Assembly (NCBI GenBank): GCA_022844135.1
Contig: JALHMG010000010.1
Coordinates: 62,001 to 126,000, forward strand
Reading direction: 5' to 3'
DNA from: Lysobacterales bacterium
GTDB taxonomy: Bacteria; Pseudomonadota; Gammaproteobacteria; Xanthomonadales; SZUA-5
DNA: 64,000 bases
A model generated the notes under the pieces. That model saw only the letters and a program-made list of their open reading frames with translations, made no database searches and had not been told where the DNA came from. Every line of letters starts with the position of its first letter. Position 1 is the first letter of the stretch. This document shows, piece by piece, positions 16,978 to 25,389 of the stretch. Position numbers and translations under genes: made by a program.

Positions 16978-17610
16978 TCAGCTTACCTCCGCCCGGCTCT
17001 CATCGAGCGAGCACAAAATGTCTTTGATCTGCGCCAGATCGTGGTGGATCTGGCGCTGGCGACGATCAAGCAGCGTTTTGGCGATGTAACCCGGCACCGC
17101 CACGATCAGTCCCATTTGCGTAGTGAAAAGGGCGATGGCAATACCGCCAGCGATACCGCCGGTCTGACTGAAGAGCGTCATGTCGCCCAACGAGTCGAAG
17201 GTCTCGATCATCCCGGTGACGGTGCCGAGCAGGCCCAGCAGCGGCGCGATCGTCACCACGGTATTGACGGTCATCCCGTAACGCTTGATCTCGCTTTCGA
17301 TGCTGGAGAACGCTTCATCCAGTCGCTCGCGCAGATACGGACGTTTTTGCCGCCAAAGGTCGATGCCGATCTGGACCGCGCCATCGACTAGACCCTTGGG
17401 CTCGCGCTCTTTGCCGCGCAGGTAGCCGTTGATCAGTACGCGCACGCTCTTCGCCGTGCCGCGATTGAGCGTACTCCAACGCCATCCAATCGCGAACCAC
17501 AGTACCAACGCGCAGAGCACCAGCGGCGGCATCACGAAGCCACCGCTGGACATGTACTCGCCGATCGCCTCGAAGGCGCTCTGGAATCCCGTGACGTTGT
17601 CGCCGACCAT
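16978..17610 (-). CDS. exbB: ExbB/TolQ family proton channel protein
   Basis: A 210-residue MotA/TolQ/ExbB protein with three membrane segments: near the start (PPLVLCALVLWFAIGWRW), in the middle (VNTVVTIAPLLGLLGTVTGM) and late (GIAIALFTTQMGLIVAVPG). The conserved GLLGTVTGM loop and the Thr/Gly-rich third helix are those of the pentameric stator. It is the second family member in the operon, after the longer TtpC-like protein, and is the size expected of ExbB2. Confidence 0.92.
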   Translation of the reverse strand: MVGDNVTGFQSAFEAIGEYMSSGGFVMPPLVLCALVLWFAIGWRWSTLNRGTAKSVRVLINGYLRGKEREPKGLVDGAVQIGIDLWRQKRPYLRERLDEAFSSIESEIKRYGMTVNTVVTIAPLLGLLGTVTGMIETFDSLGDMTLFSQTGGIAGGIAIALFTTQMGLIVAVPGYIAKTLLDRRQRQIHHDLAQIKDILCSLDESRAEVS

Positions 17611-17626
17611 GGCGCGCTCTCAACAG

Positions 17627-19048
17627 TTAAGCGGCGCGACGCGGTTCGGCGCGACGCTCGGTGAAGAGGTTGATCACTTTCAGCGCACCGGCTTCCATGT
17701 CGTCCTTGATTCGATCGGCCCACCCAGACAACAGGTTACCGAGCAGCAGACACGGGATCGCCACAATCAACCCCTGCTCCGTGGTCACTAACGCAACGGC
17801 GATGCCGCCCGCCAACAACTTCGGATCCGAAGTGCCGAATTCCGTGATCACATCGAAGGTTTGAATCATGCCGGTGACGGTGCCGAGCAGGCCCAGCAAC
17901 GGCGCAACTGCCGCAATCATCAGGATGATCGAGCCGAAACGATTCAGACGCGTGGATTCGTGCAAGATCGCTTCGGAGATGATGTCTTCCAAGTGCTCGC
18001 GCTCGCGGTCGAGGTTGCGGAGCGCAGCAGTTACGACGCGCGCCGCCGATCCCTTGCGCAGCTTGATCGCATCGATGGCTTCGTTGATGCGTCCCTGGCG
18101 AACCAGCGGGCCGGCAGTATCGATAATCGGCTGCACTGCAGCCCCCGCCTGGAACAAGAACATCGCGCGCAAGGCAACCAAGATCAGCGCGATCGCGCCC
18201 AGCGACAGAATGACGTAGCCAATCGGGCCACCTTTCTGCATCTCTTTCCAGAAGGTCTTCTTCTCCGGCTCGCTAACCGCAACGGTCGTGTTTTCGAACA
18301 AAAAGACCGGTAACGTGGGCAAGGATTGCCCCGCAGCCAAGGCTTGCGCGACATCGCTAGCGGGCTCACGCCAGAGCTTGAAAGCGCCGCCGCCAGCAGG
18401 CGCCAGCGCGCCTGCGCCGCGATCACTGATTCCGTACGCAGCGACGTTGCCGACGCGCACGATCTTGCCGCTTACCTCAGTGCCGTCCGCGAGAAAGAAC
18501 TTGCCTTCGTCCTGACGGATCTTCGAAAGCTCGGCGAGTTTGGCGGCGGCGAGCATGAACATCTGCATCGCCTTTTCGCCGTCGGCCAGGGCGGCAAAGT
18601 TCTCGCCCTTCATCTGCTGGCTGCCCATGCCCTCAAGCGTAGCGCTCGCCTGTGCGAAAGTCGCTTCCAGCAGATTGCTGGTCTCCTCGTTCGCTAACGC
18701 ACTTTCCTCGGCCACTGTGGTCTGCTCGGCCAGATTCTGCGATTCGGTGTCGAGCGACAGTACGCGCGCTTCGAGCGCAGCGATCTCGTTATTGAGCGCC
18801 GCTTGCTGCTGGGCCGCCGCGGCCTTCTGCTTCTCCAACTGCGCGGCCAGTTCGCGCTTTTGTGCGCTCAGGAACGCAAACTCTTTGCGATAAGCCTCAT
18901 CCACCGACACCGGCGGCGCCGCTGGCGCTGCCGGGGCGACCGGAGCGGGCGCCGGCGCTGGCGCCGAAGCGGCAGCTGGCTTCTGATCCTGCGCCGCCAA
19001 CGGAGCGGCCAGTGCGAGCGCGATCAGCGCAATGTGTAAGCGCTTCAT
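17627..19048 (-). CDS. TtpC-like long ExbB/MotA family protein of a TonB2 system
   Basis: A 473-residue protein. The start at 19048 is chosen because it gives a signal peptide (MKRLHIALIALALAAPLAA) and overlaps the DUF3450 stop as ATGA. An Ala/Pro-rich stretch is followed by a long coiled coil (about 50-150) and a periplasmic region. The C-terminal third is an ExbB-like core with three membrane segments (from GPIGYVILSLGAIALILV, then VAPLLGLLGTVTGM and VALVTTEQGLIVAIPCLLL). In Vibrio TonB2 systems the equivalent protein, TtpC, is needed in addition to ExbB2/ExbD2/TonB2. The gene order here matches that arrangement, so I assign the same role by homology and context. Confidence 0.88.
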   Translation of the reverse strand: MKRLHIALIALALAAPLAAQDQKPAAASAPAPAPAPVAPAAPAAPPVSVDEAYRKEFAFLSAQKRELAAQLEKQKAAAAQQQAALNNEIAALEARVLSLDTESQNLAEQTTVAEESALANEETSNLLEATFAQASATLEGMGSQQMKGENFAALADGEKAMQMFMLAAAKLAELSKIRQDEGKFFLADGTEVSGKIVRVGNVAAYGISDRGAGALAPAGGGAFKLWREPASDVAQALAAGQSLPTLPVFLFENTTVAVSEPEKKTFWKEMQKGGPIGYVILSLGAIALILVALRAMFLFQAGAAVQPIIDTAGPLVRQGRINEAIDAIKLRKGSAARVVTAALRNLDREREHLEDIISEAILHESTRLNRFGSIILMIAAVAPLLGLLGTVTGMIQTFDVITEFGTSDPKLLAGGIAVALVTTEQGLIVAIPCLLLGNLLSGWADRIKDDMEAGALKVINLFTERRAEPRRAA

Positions 19049-19815
19049 TGCGCACCCCCGGCCAACGTATTCGGCAACTCGAACCAACCTTGGCGTATCT
19101 GTTTGCTCAAAGAATCGAAGTACGCAAGCACCCGCTTGCGATCATCCTCGCCCTCCAGCACCTGGAAGGTCCAGCCACTGCCGGCGCGGCGTGCGGCACC
19201 CACGCGGCCATCCGATAACCGGAAGAACAACATCATCGAACCGACTTTAGCGACGTCGGCCAACACGTCTTCGCCGTCGAGCGCGATGGTCTGGCTGTAG
19301 ATGCCGTTCTCGCGTGTGATGCGGAATTCGTCCTCGTAGAAGGCCCACAAACGATTCGCCGCACGCGGTGCCGCCAGCGTGCCGGCCTCCACCTGGCGAC
19401 GGATTTCATCCAGCTCCGCCAGGCGCTCGGCAGTTTTGAACGGGATACCGGTTTCGATGTGCTTGCGCAGCGCGTCGAAGGCCGCCAGCACGATGGGCTT
19501 TAACGCATCGCCAGCCACGCCCGCAGAACTGGCAGCTTCCTGTTGCTTGGCCAGGTCCGCACGCAGCTTGGCGACATTGAGCTCCGCGCGCCCTACTGCC
19601 GCCTGCAGTTCCGCACGCTGGGCTCCAAGGGCGGCTAGTTGCGTCTTCGACTCCTGACGCGTCAACTCCACGTCCGTGTTGAGCTGCTCAACTTCCGCGC
19701 GCAACTTGATCAGCGACTCCGCCAACGCACCCGGCGAATCCTTGGATTGAGCGAATGCGCCCATCGACGCAAACAAAAGCAGCGGCGCACACTGGCGCCA
19801 ACCGGAGAAAGTCAT
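19045..19815 (-). CDS. DUF3450 family periplasmic protein, first gene of the TonB2-type operon
   Basis: A 256-residue protein with a signal peptide (MTFSGWRQCAPLLLFASMGAFA) and a coiled-coil first half (about 30-95). The second half has the DUF3450 hallmark GIPFKTAERLAELDEIRR, then RLWAFYEDEFRITRENG and a region ending in LPNTLAGGAQ. DUF3450 proteins are regularly encoded just before TtpC-like proteins in TonB2 operons; their exact job is not known. The operon promoter must lie in 19816-20260. Confidence 0.88.
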   Translation of the reverse strand: MTFSGWRQCAPLLLFASMGAFAQSKDSPGALAESLIKLRAEVEQLNTDVELTRQESKTQLAALGAQRAELQAAVGRAELNVAKLRADLAKQQEAASSAGVAGDALKPIVLAAFDALRKHIETGIPFKTAERLAELDEIRRQVEAGTLAAPRAANRLWAFYEDEFRITRENGIYSQTIALDGEDVLADVAKVGSMMLFFRLSDGRVGAARRAGSGWTFQVLEGEDDRKRVLAYFDSLSKQIRQGWFELPNTLAGGAQ

Positions 19816-20309
19816 GACTCAACGCCACTTAGGGTTCCGAGCGGCGCAGTCTATGAAGAGAATGTGACAGTAATTTGATTGTGACGGTGCGAATTGGGAA
19901 ATCGACGCTTGCGTCAGAGCCTCATGCAGATGTCGGGAGGAATCCTCCCCAAACCCTCCGACCCCAAGGCTGAGGTTTTGGGTTTGCCTTCGGACGTTGG
20001 CGGCAGGATTGCGAAGCGGCATGGCGGAATCTGGCCGGTCGGGCATCCGGAATGGCCGCGATCCTTCGCGCTTGGACATCGCGAATCGCTCTGTTGAGCT
20101 ACGACACCGATCGGACGGGCGACTCGGACTTCCGCTTCCGCCTCGAGAGCAGTTCCGGCGCCTGGCATCGCAGCACCGGCTGCTTTGTCGACGACTGACC
20201 AGGCGTTGACGACAGATATCGAGGTTCGGTTCGGGACATCGCTAATCCGGACTCGGCAAACAAAAAACCCCGCCGAAGCGGGGTCTTTCGATGCCGAATC
20301 GCTGACAAA
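19816..20309. other. Intergenic region with a hairpin, a possible gene fragment and a terminator
   Basis: This gap should hold the promoter of the DUF3450 operon. A GGGTTTG/CAAACCC inverted pair (19950-19956 and 19980-19986) could form a hairpin. A plus-strand frame of 48 codons from about 20052 to 20198 ends in STGCFVDD and has a gene-like residue mix (LSYDTDRTGDSDFRFRLES). It may be the tail of a decayed gene, but I recognise no family. The hppA terminator is listed separately. Confidence 0.35.
20262..20288 (-). terminator. Rho-independent terminator of hppA
   Basis: A CCCCGC-CGAA-GCGGGG hairpin (20268-20283) is flanked by six A on the left, which read as a U-run in the minus direction. 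It lies 22 bases after the hppA stop. A short T-run on the other side (TCTTT) could make it weakly bidirectional. Confidence 0.88.
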
Positions 20310-22376
20310 TCAGCCGGCGTGGAACTTGGCGATCAGTGGGACGATCAGCAGCGCCACGATGTTGATGATCTTGATCAACGGATTGATCGCCGGGCCCGCG
20401 GTGTCTTTGTACGGATCGCCCACGGTGTCGCCGGTCACGGCGGCTTTGTGGGCTTCAGAACCTTTGCCGCCATGATGGCCGTCTTCGATGTATTTCTTGG
20501 CGTTGTCCCAGGCGCCACCGCCGGTGGTCATCGAGATGGCGACGAACAAGCCGGTGACGATGGTGCCGACGAGCAAACCGCCGAGCGCCGCCGGGCCCAG
20601 CGCCAGACCGACGATGATCGGCACGGCCACGGGCAGCAGCGAGGGCACGATCATTTCTTTGATCGCCGCGCGCGTCAGCATGTCCACAGCCTTGTCGTAC
20701 TGCGGCTTGGCTTTGCCTTCCATGATGCCCTTGATCTCGCGGAACTGGCGGCGCACCTCTTCGACCACCGAACCGGCAGCGCGGCCGACGGCTTCCATCG
20801 CCATCGCGCCGAACAAGTAGGGAATCAAGCCGCCGATCAGCAGGCCGATCAGCACCAGCGGATCGGCCAGATCGAACTTGACGCCTTCCATGCCGTAGAT
20901 TTCGAGTTTGTGCGTGTAATCGGCGAACAGCACCAGCGCCGCCAACCCGGCCGAGCCGATCGCATAACCTTTGGTGACGGCTTTGGTGGTGTTGCCCACG
21001 GCATCCAGCGGGTCGGTCACGTTGCGCACGTCTTTGCCCAGCTCCGCCATTTCAGCGATACCGCCGCCGTTGTCGGTGATCGGGCCGTAGGCGTCGAGGG
21101 CGACGATCATGCCGGCCATGGACAACATCGCCGTGGCGGCGATCGCTACGCCGTAGAGGCCTGCCAGTTCGTGCGTCACGTAGATCGCGGCGCACACCGA
21201 CAGCACTGGCATCCAGCAAGCGCGCATCGAGACCGCGAGGCCGGCGATGATGTTGGTGCCGTGGCCGGTGGTCGAGGCTTGCGCCACGCCGCGCACCGGC
21301 TTGTATTCGGTGCCGGTGTAGTACTCGGTAATCCACATCATTGCGCCGGTGAGCACCAGACCCACCATCGCGCAGCCGTAAATCTGCATCGCCGTCAGCG
21401 TCATCGTCCCATCCGGCAGCGCAGTGGCTTCGGCCGGGAACAGCGCGGTCGTGATCGGATAAAACGCGATCGCGGCAAGCACGCCGGAGACGGCGGTGCC
21501 GCGATACAGCGCTGCCATGATCTTGCCGTTATTGGCCTTGACGAAGAAGGTGCCGATGATCGAGGCGATGATCGACACACCACCGATGACCAGCGGATAC
21601 AGCAACGCGTTGGTGCCGGCCTGGGCGGCGAAGATGTAGCCCACCAGCATCGTGGCGATGATCGTGACCGCATAGGTTTCGAACAAGTCCGCCGCCATGC
21701 CGGCGCAGTCGCCCACGTTGTCGCCGACGTTATCGGCAATGACCGCCGGGTTGCGTGGGTCATCTTCGGGAATGCCCGCTTCGACTTTGCCGACCAGATC
21801 CGCGCCGACGTCAGCGCCTTTGGTGAAGATTCCGCCGCCCAGACGAGCGAAGATCGAGATCAGCGAGGAACCGAATGCGAGGCCAACCAGCGCGTTCAGC
21901 ACGTCCTGGATCGGCATACCTTGGGCGGAAAGCGCCTGATAAAAACCGGCGACGCCGATCATGCCTAAGCCAACGACCAACATGCCGGTAATGGCGCCGC
22001 CACGGAACGCTACGGCGAGGGCTGCGTTCATGCCGCTGCGCGCGGCCTCTGTCGTACGCACGTTAGCGCGCACCGAGACGAACATGCCAATGTAGCCGGC
22101 AAGCCCGGACAGGATCGCGCCGATCGCAAAGCCGATCGCTGTCGTCCAACTCAACGCAAATCCAATCACAACCAACAACACCGCACCAACAATGCCGATG
22201 GTGGTGTACTGGCGATTCAAGTAGGCGCTGGCGCCTTCCTGGATGGCGGCTGCGATCTCCTGCATACGCGCGTTGCCGGCCGGCTGTTTGAGAATCCATT
22301 GTGTAGAAACGATGCCGTACAGCACCGCCACGACCGCGCAGCCAAGCGCAATCCATATTCCATACTGCTCAAGCAT
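20310..22376 (-). CDS. hppA: K+-independent membrane-bound proton-translocating pyrophosphatase
   Basis: A 688-residue multi-spanning enzyme that hydrolyses pyrophosphate and pumps protons across the inner membrane. The start at 22376 ([13 protein letters not shown]) is preferred because GGGGAA lies about six bases upstream; the longer frame from 22415 adds a non-membrane leader. Pyrophosphate/Mg sites are evident in [20 protein letters not shown] and [19 protein letters not shown]. The ion-dependence signature reads [10 protein letters not shown], that is Lys and Thr at the positions where K+-dependent enzymes have Ala, so it should work without K+. A clear terminator follows. A PPi-dependent phosphofructokinase lies nearby on the same strand. 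Confidence 0.95.
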   Translation of the reverse strand: MLEQYGIWIALGCAVVAVLYGIVSTQWILKQPAGNARMQEIAAAIQEGASAYLNRQYTTIGIVGAVLLVVIGFALSWTTAIGFAIGAILSGLAGYIGMFVSVRANVRTTEAARSGMNAALAVAFRGGAITGMLVVGLGMIGVAGFYQALSAQGMPIQDVLNALVGLAFGSSLISIFARLGGGIFTKGADVGADLVGKVEAGIPEDDPRNPAVIADNVGDNVGDCAGMAADLFETYAVTIIATMLVGYIFAAQAGTNALLYPLVIGGVSIIASIIGTFFVKANNGKIMAALYRGTAVSGVLAAIAFYPITTALFPAEATALPDGTMTLTAMQIYGCAMVGLVLTGAMMWITEYYTGTEYKPVRGVAQASTTGHGTNIIAGLAVSMRACWMPVLSVCAAIYVTHELAGLYGVAIAATAMLSMAGMIVALDAYGPITDNGGGIAEMAELGKDVRNVTDPLDAVGNTTKAVTKGYAIGSAGLAALVLFADYTHKLEIYGMEGVKFDLADPLVLIGLLIGGLIPYLFGAMAMEAVGRAAGSVVEEVRRQFREIKGIMEGKAKPQYDKAVDMLTRAAIKEMIVPSLLPVAVPIIVGLALGPAALGGLLVGTIVTGLFVAISMTTGGGAWDNAKKYIEDGHHGGKGSEAHKAAVTGDTVGDPYKDTAGPAINPLIKIINIVALLIVPLIAKFHAG

Positions 22377-22475
22377 GAAGCTTCCCCGATTGATGTGTGG
22401 GACAAATGCGGGCACGCGCCGCGGCGGCCCGGAAAGGCGGGCGGAGTATACGGATGGGGTGGGGGTTGTGAAGCG

Positions 22476-22586
22476 GTTGTTGGTTGCTGGTTCTCGGTTC
22501 TTGGTCCTCGGTCGGGTGGCGATCGGGGTAAGACCATTCCCAATCCAGGAACCAAGGACCGAAAGACAGGAACCAAGAACCCAGAG
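22476..22586. repeat. Inverted tandem-microrepeat element, GGTTCTTGG family
   Basis: The left arm (22476-22519) is a run of degenerate GGTTCTTGGTCC-like units. The right arm (22545-22586) is the same run inverted (AGGAACCAAGGACC, CAGGAACCAAGAACC). The core is about 25-30 bp. It sits between the divergent hppA and DUF1330-like genes, so it cannot be a normal terminator for either. A related element with the same unit is at 60006-60123. Confidence 0.7.
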
Positions 22587-22652
22587 GCGCCTTCACGAAA
22601 CGTGACGCGCAGCAACCAAATGTGACTGTGAAGGGCGCATGATGGCTGGATT

Positions 22653-23231
22653 ATGGACGCACAGGGGCGTGCAGTGAGCTTGCCGGGTTACCTCTTGGTG
22701 TTGGCGCGGATCACCGATCGAGATCGATTCGGTGCATACATTCAGGCGCTGCCGCCGGTGTATGCAGAGTACGGCGGGCGCTATCTCGCGGTCGCGCCTG
22801 CAGTCACCGTGGAACACTTCGGCCTGAGCGAGCCGCCGCAATCGACGGTGGTGTCGCACTGGCCGAGCCTCGGTCGACTGGTCGAGTTCTGGCATTCAAA
22901 ACCATATCGCCAAGTGGCCGGTCTGCGCGCCGGAACGGGCGAATTCACTTGCGTGGGTGTCGAGGGCCTGGAAGCGCCCACGACTGACGACCCCATCAGG
23001 GCGGTTGTCGCCATTATCGGAAACGTGCCAACCCGCGCACTCGTTGAGGCTTCCGGAGGCACAGCGCTGGCCATCGCCCGTGCGGCCAAGGTGGAGCCGC
23101 TGGAGGGTGCTTGGACCCAGGGCGATCTGGCGCTCTATACCTTCGCCGACGTCGCGCGTGCGCGGAAGATGTTGGGCGACTTCAGTTCCGGTCAGCGCGG
23201 ACGATCGCTGTTGTTGCCGGTGGCGGCATAG
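22653..23231 (+). CDS. DUF1330 family protein with a C-terminal extension
   Basis: A 192-residue cytoplasmic protein. Residues about 10-95 match the DUF1330 ferredoxin-like fold (YLLVLARITDRDRFGAYI, YAEYGGRYLAV, FWHSKPYRQVAGL), a family of small proteins of unknown function related to dimeric alpha-beta barrels. The C-terminal ~95 residues are unrecognised and may be a second, diverged copy. The gene ends 40 bases inside the convergent membrane-protein gene at 23192-23689. The start at 22653 is uncertain; a GTG a few codons later (VSLPGYLL) is also possible. Confidence 0.6.
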   Translation: MDAQGRAVSLPGYLLVLARITDRDRFGAYIQALPPVYAEYGGRYLAVAPAVTVEHFGLSEPPQSTVVSHWPSLGRLVEFWHSKPYRQVAGLRAGTGEFTCVGVEGLEAPTTDDPIRAVVAIIGNVPTRALVEASGGTALAIARAAKVEPLEGAWTQGDLALYTFADVARARKMLGDFSSGQRGRSLLLPVAA

Positions 23232-23689
23232 GCGTTATTGTCCATCGCCATTTCAGCATCCGCTTTACGCGTGCGCTCGATGAGTGTCTGCATCAGCAGC
23301 CAGCCGCCGATCAAAAAAATCGCCAGCATCGCGATCAGCACCAGAATCGAATAAACGATCGTGGGCGCAATCGGATCGACGCCGCGCTGAGCCCAGACCC
23401 ACGCACCGAGCAATGCCAGCGTCAGCACCACGCCAAGCGCCATCGCCGTTTTGCCCAAGCCTTTGTGCCAGGAAAAGGCACCGATCGCGCACAGCGGCAA
23501 CGACGCGAGCACCAGCCACGCCTCCGTTCGCGTGCTGCCGCCGCGGGTGACGTACCACAGCAGCATGAGCGTCAAGGCGCCGAGCGCAATGCTCACGCCG
23601 GTGGCGCGCCATACGCGCGAGGAGGCGAGCGCCGCCAGCAGCGCACCCTGCGCGGCGATCGCCAGGAACAACCATAGCGAGCCGCTCAT
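23192..23689 (-). CDS. Small integral membrane protein of unknown function
   Basis: A 165-residue protein with about four to five hydrophobic helices (LWLFLAIAAQGALLAALAS, GVSIALGALTLMLLWYV, MALGVVLTLALLGAWVW and IVYSILVLIAMLAIFLIGG) and a charged cytoplasmic tail. I do not recognise the family. Its ATG overlaps the stop of the upstream phosphofructokinase gene (ATGA type, four bases), so the two are translationally coupled. The 3' end overlaps the convergent DUF1330-like gene by 40 bases. Confidence 0.6.
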   Translation of the reverse strand: MSGSLWLFLAIAAQGALLAALASSRVWRATGVSIALGALTLMLLWYVTRGGSTRTEAWLVLASLPLCAIGAFSWHKGLGKTAMALGVVLTLALLGAWVWAQRGVDPIAPTIVYSILVLIAMLAIFLIGGWLLMQTLIERTRKADAEMAMDNNAYAATGNNSDRPR

Positions 23690-24948
23690 TTGACCTGATA
23701 CTCCGGCAAGCGCTTGGCGACCAATTTGCGCTTGAGCTGAACATAGGTCGGCATGCCATCCTTGTATGGCGGGTAGGCCTCGCCCTCGATCAGCGGCGCC
23801 AGATAGCGGCGTGCGGCGGCGGTGATGCCAAAGCCATCGTCGCGAATAAAGTTTGCCGGCATTTTGCGCTCATGGTTGGCGATGTCTTGCAGACGCGCCA
23901 CTTCAATCTTGAATTTGTACGGCCGGTCCGACAGCCGCTTGATGACCGGCATCACATCGTTCTGACCTTCGAGCGCGAGCTTCACCGCGGCCTCGCCGAC
24001 CTTGCCGCTGACCAATAGATCGGTGCGCGACGCGATATGCCGCGCCGAGCGTTGCAGATAATCGGCCACCGCCCAGTGGAACTTGTAGCCCAGTTCGCTG
24101 CGGACGATCTCTGCGATCGCCGGTCCCACGCCGCCCAGCTGCGCGTGGCCGAACGCGTCTTTGGTGCCCGCTTCGGCGAGAAACTTGCCGCTCGCGTCCT
24201 TCAGGCCTTCCGAGACCACCACCGTGCAGTAACCCACGCGAGCCACGGCGTCCTTGACTGCTGCAACAAACTTGGCGCGATCGAAGGTCACTTCGGGGAA
24301 CAAAATGATGTGCGGCGGATCGTTCTCGGTCTTGCCTGCCAGCCCGGACGCAGCTGCGATCCAGCCGGCGTGACGCCCCATCACTTCGAGCACAAATACC
24401 TTGGTGGAGGAATCGGCCATGCTCATCACGTCCAGGCTGGCTTCGAGCGTGGAGATCGCAACGTATTTCGCGACCGAACCGAAGCCCGGACAAACGTCGG
24501 TGACCGCGAGATCGTTGTCGATGGTTTTTGGAACGCCGATGCAATGCAGCTCAACGCCAAGCTGCTCAGCAACCTGGGCGAGTTTGTGTGTGGTGTCGGC
24601 CGAATCGTTGCCGCCGTTGTAGAGGAAGTACCGGATGTTGTGCGCTGCACACACTTGTACGAGGCGCTCGTAATGCGCGCGATCCTGCTCCAGCGATTTC
24701 AGCTTGAAGCGGCAGGATCCGAAGGCGCCGCCGGGCGTGTGCTTGAGTCCGCGCAACACCTCCGGACGCTCTTGGCGGACATCGATCAACTCCTCACGCA
24801 GAGCACCGAGGATGCCATTCCTGGCCGCATACACCCGATCGATTCGCGACGGGTGCTTCGCTGCCGTTTCGATCACCGCCGCTGCCGTGGCATTGATCGT
24901 GGCGGTAACGCCGCCTGACTGAGCGTACAAGAGGTTGGCGCGAGGCAT
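23686..24948 (-). CDS. pfp: Pyrophosphate-dependent 6-phosphofructokinase
   Basis: A 420-residue PFK. It phosphorylates fructose 6-phosphate reversibly using PPi instead of ATP. The PPi preference is read from two positions: the donor loop is GGNDS, with Asp where ATP enzymes have Gly, and the catalytic block is PKTIDNDL, with Lys in place of the Gly of ATP enzymes. Substrate-binding MGRHAGW and the nucleotide-loop start LLYAQSGGVTATIN are present. The length and SADTTHK context fit the long PPi-PFK clade. It is cotranscribed with a small membrane protein (stop/start overlap) and lies about 2.5 kb from hppA. In several methanotrophs, pfp and the proton pyrophosphatase are linked in the same way. 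Confidence 0.9.
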   Translation of the reverse strand: MPRANLLYAQSGGVTATINATAAAVIETAAKHPSRIDRVYAARNGILGALREELIDVRQERPEVLRGLKHTPGGAFGSCRFKLKSLEQDRAHYERLVQVCAAHNIRYFLYNGGNDSADTTHKLAQVAEQLGVELHCIGVPKTIDNDLAVTDVCPGFGSVAKYVAISTLEASLDVMSMADSSTKVFVLEVMGRHAGWIAAASGLAGKTENDPPHIILFPEVTFDRAKFVAAVKDAVARVGYCTVVVSEGLKDASGKFLAEAGTKDAFGHAQLGGVGPAIAEIVRSELGYKFHWAVADYLQRSARHIASRTDLLVSGKVGEAAVKLALEGQNDVMPVIKRLSDRPYKFKIEVARLQDIANHERKMPANFIRDDGFGITAAARRYLAPLIEGEAYPPYKDGMPTYVQLKRKLVAKRLPEYQVK

Positions 24949-25389
24949 GTCGGGCTCAAAGCAAGTGCGATGGTCGGACTATATCGCGGCCTTCCAGAAG
25001 TTCGCGTCATATTAGCGCCGGGCTCGGCGCCGCCTGTTATCGAGAATAAATCGCGAAGATGCGAACCGGCGGGTGGGTCGCGGTTCACTTTGCACCTTCC
25101 AGTGCGCTTAACTTCCTTTTAAGATTCGTGCTGTCGAGGTTCTGCCCCGCCGCGCGGCCGTATCACATGTTTGGGCGATTAATGCGGAACGATGCGTTCG
25201 TCAAAGGTCGCACAGCCAAGAGGCGTGAGGACGCCGCAGCAAGCTCCAGACCATTCTTCGTAGTGCATTTGCCAGATTCGAAGCAACGTTTCTCCTGGCG
25301 GAATAGCGTGGCCCTGGCCTCCCGCCGCCTGCCTCAAGTCGCCAGTTCCAAGTTACGCGTTGGTACCGCCGGATCACCAGGAACCATGC
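24949..25389. other. Divergent intergenic region
   Basis: About 440 bases between pfp (minus) and the SLC13-type permease (plus). No gene or repeat is convincing. The only clear signal is AGGAA at about 25379-25383, in front of the ATG at 25390. Promoters for both neighbours should be here but cannot be placed by eye. Confidence 0.4.

Noticed and set aside
20319-21968. 549-codon plus-strand ORF opposite hppA
   Set aside because: It is antisense to a strongly conserved pyrophosphatase and its product is a His/Arg/Asp-rich sequence with no family features. Long antisense frames are expected in DNA of this GC content.
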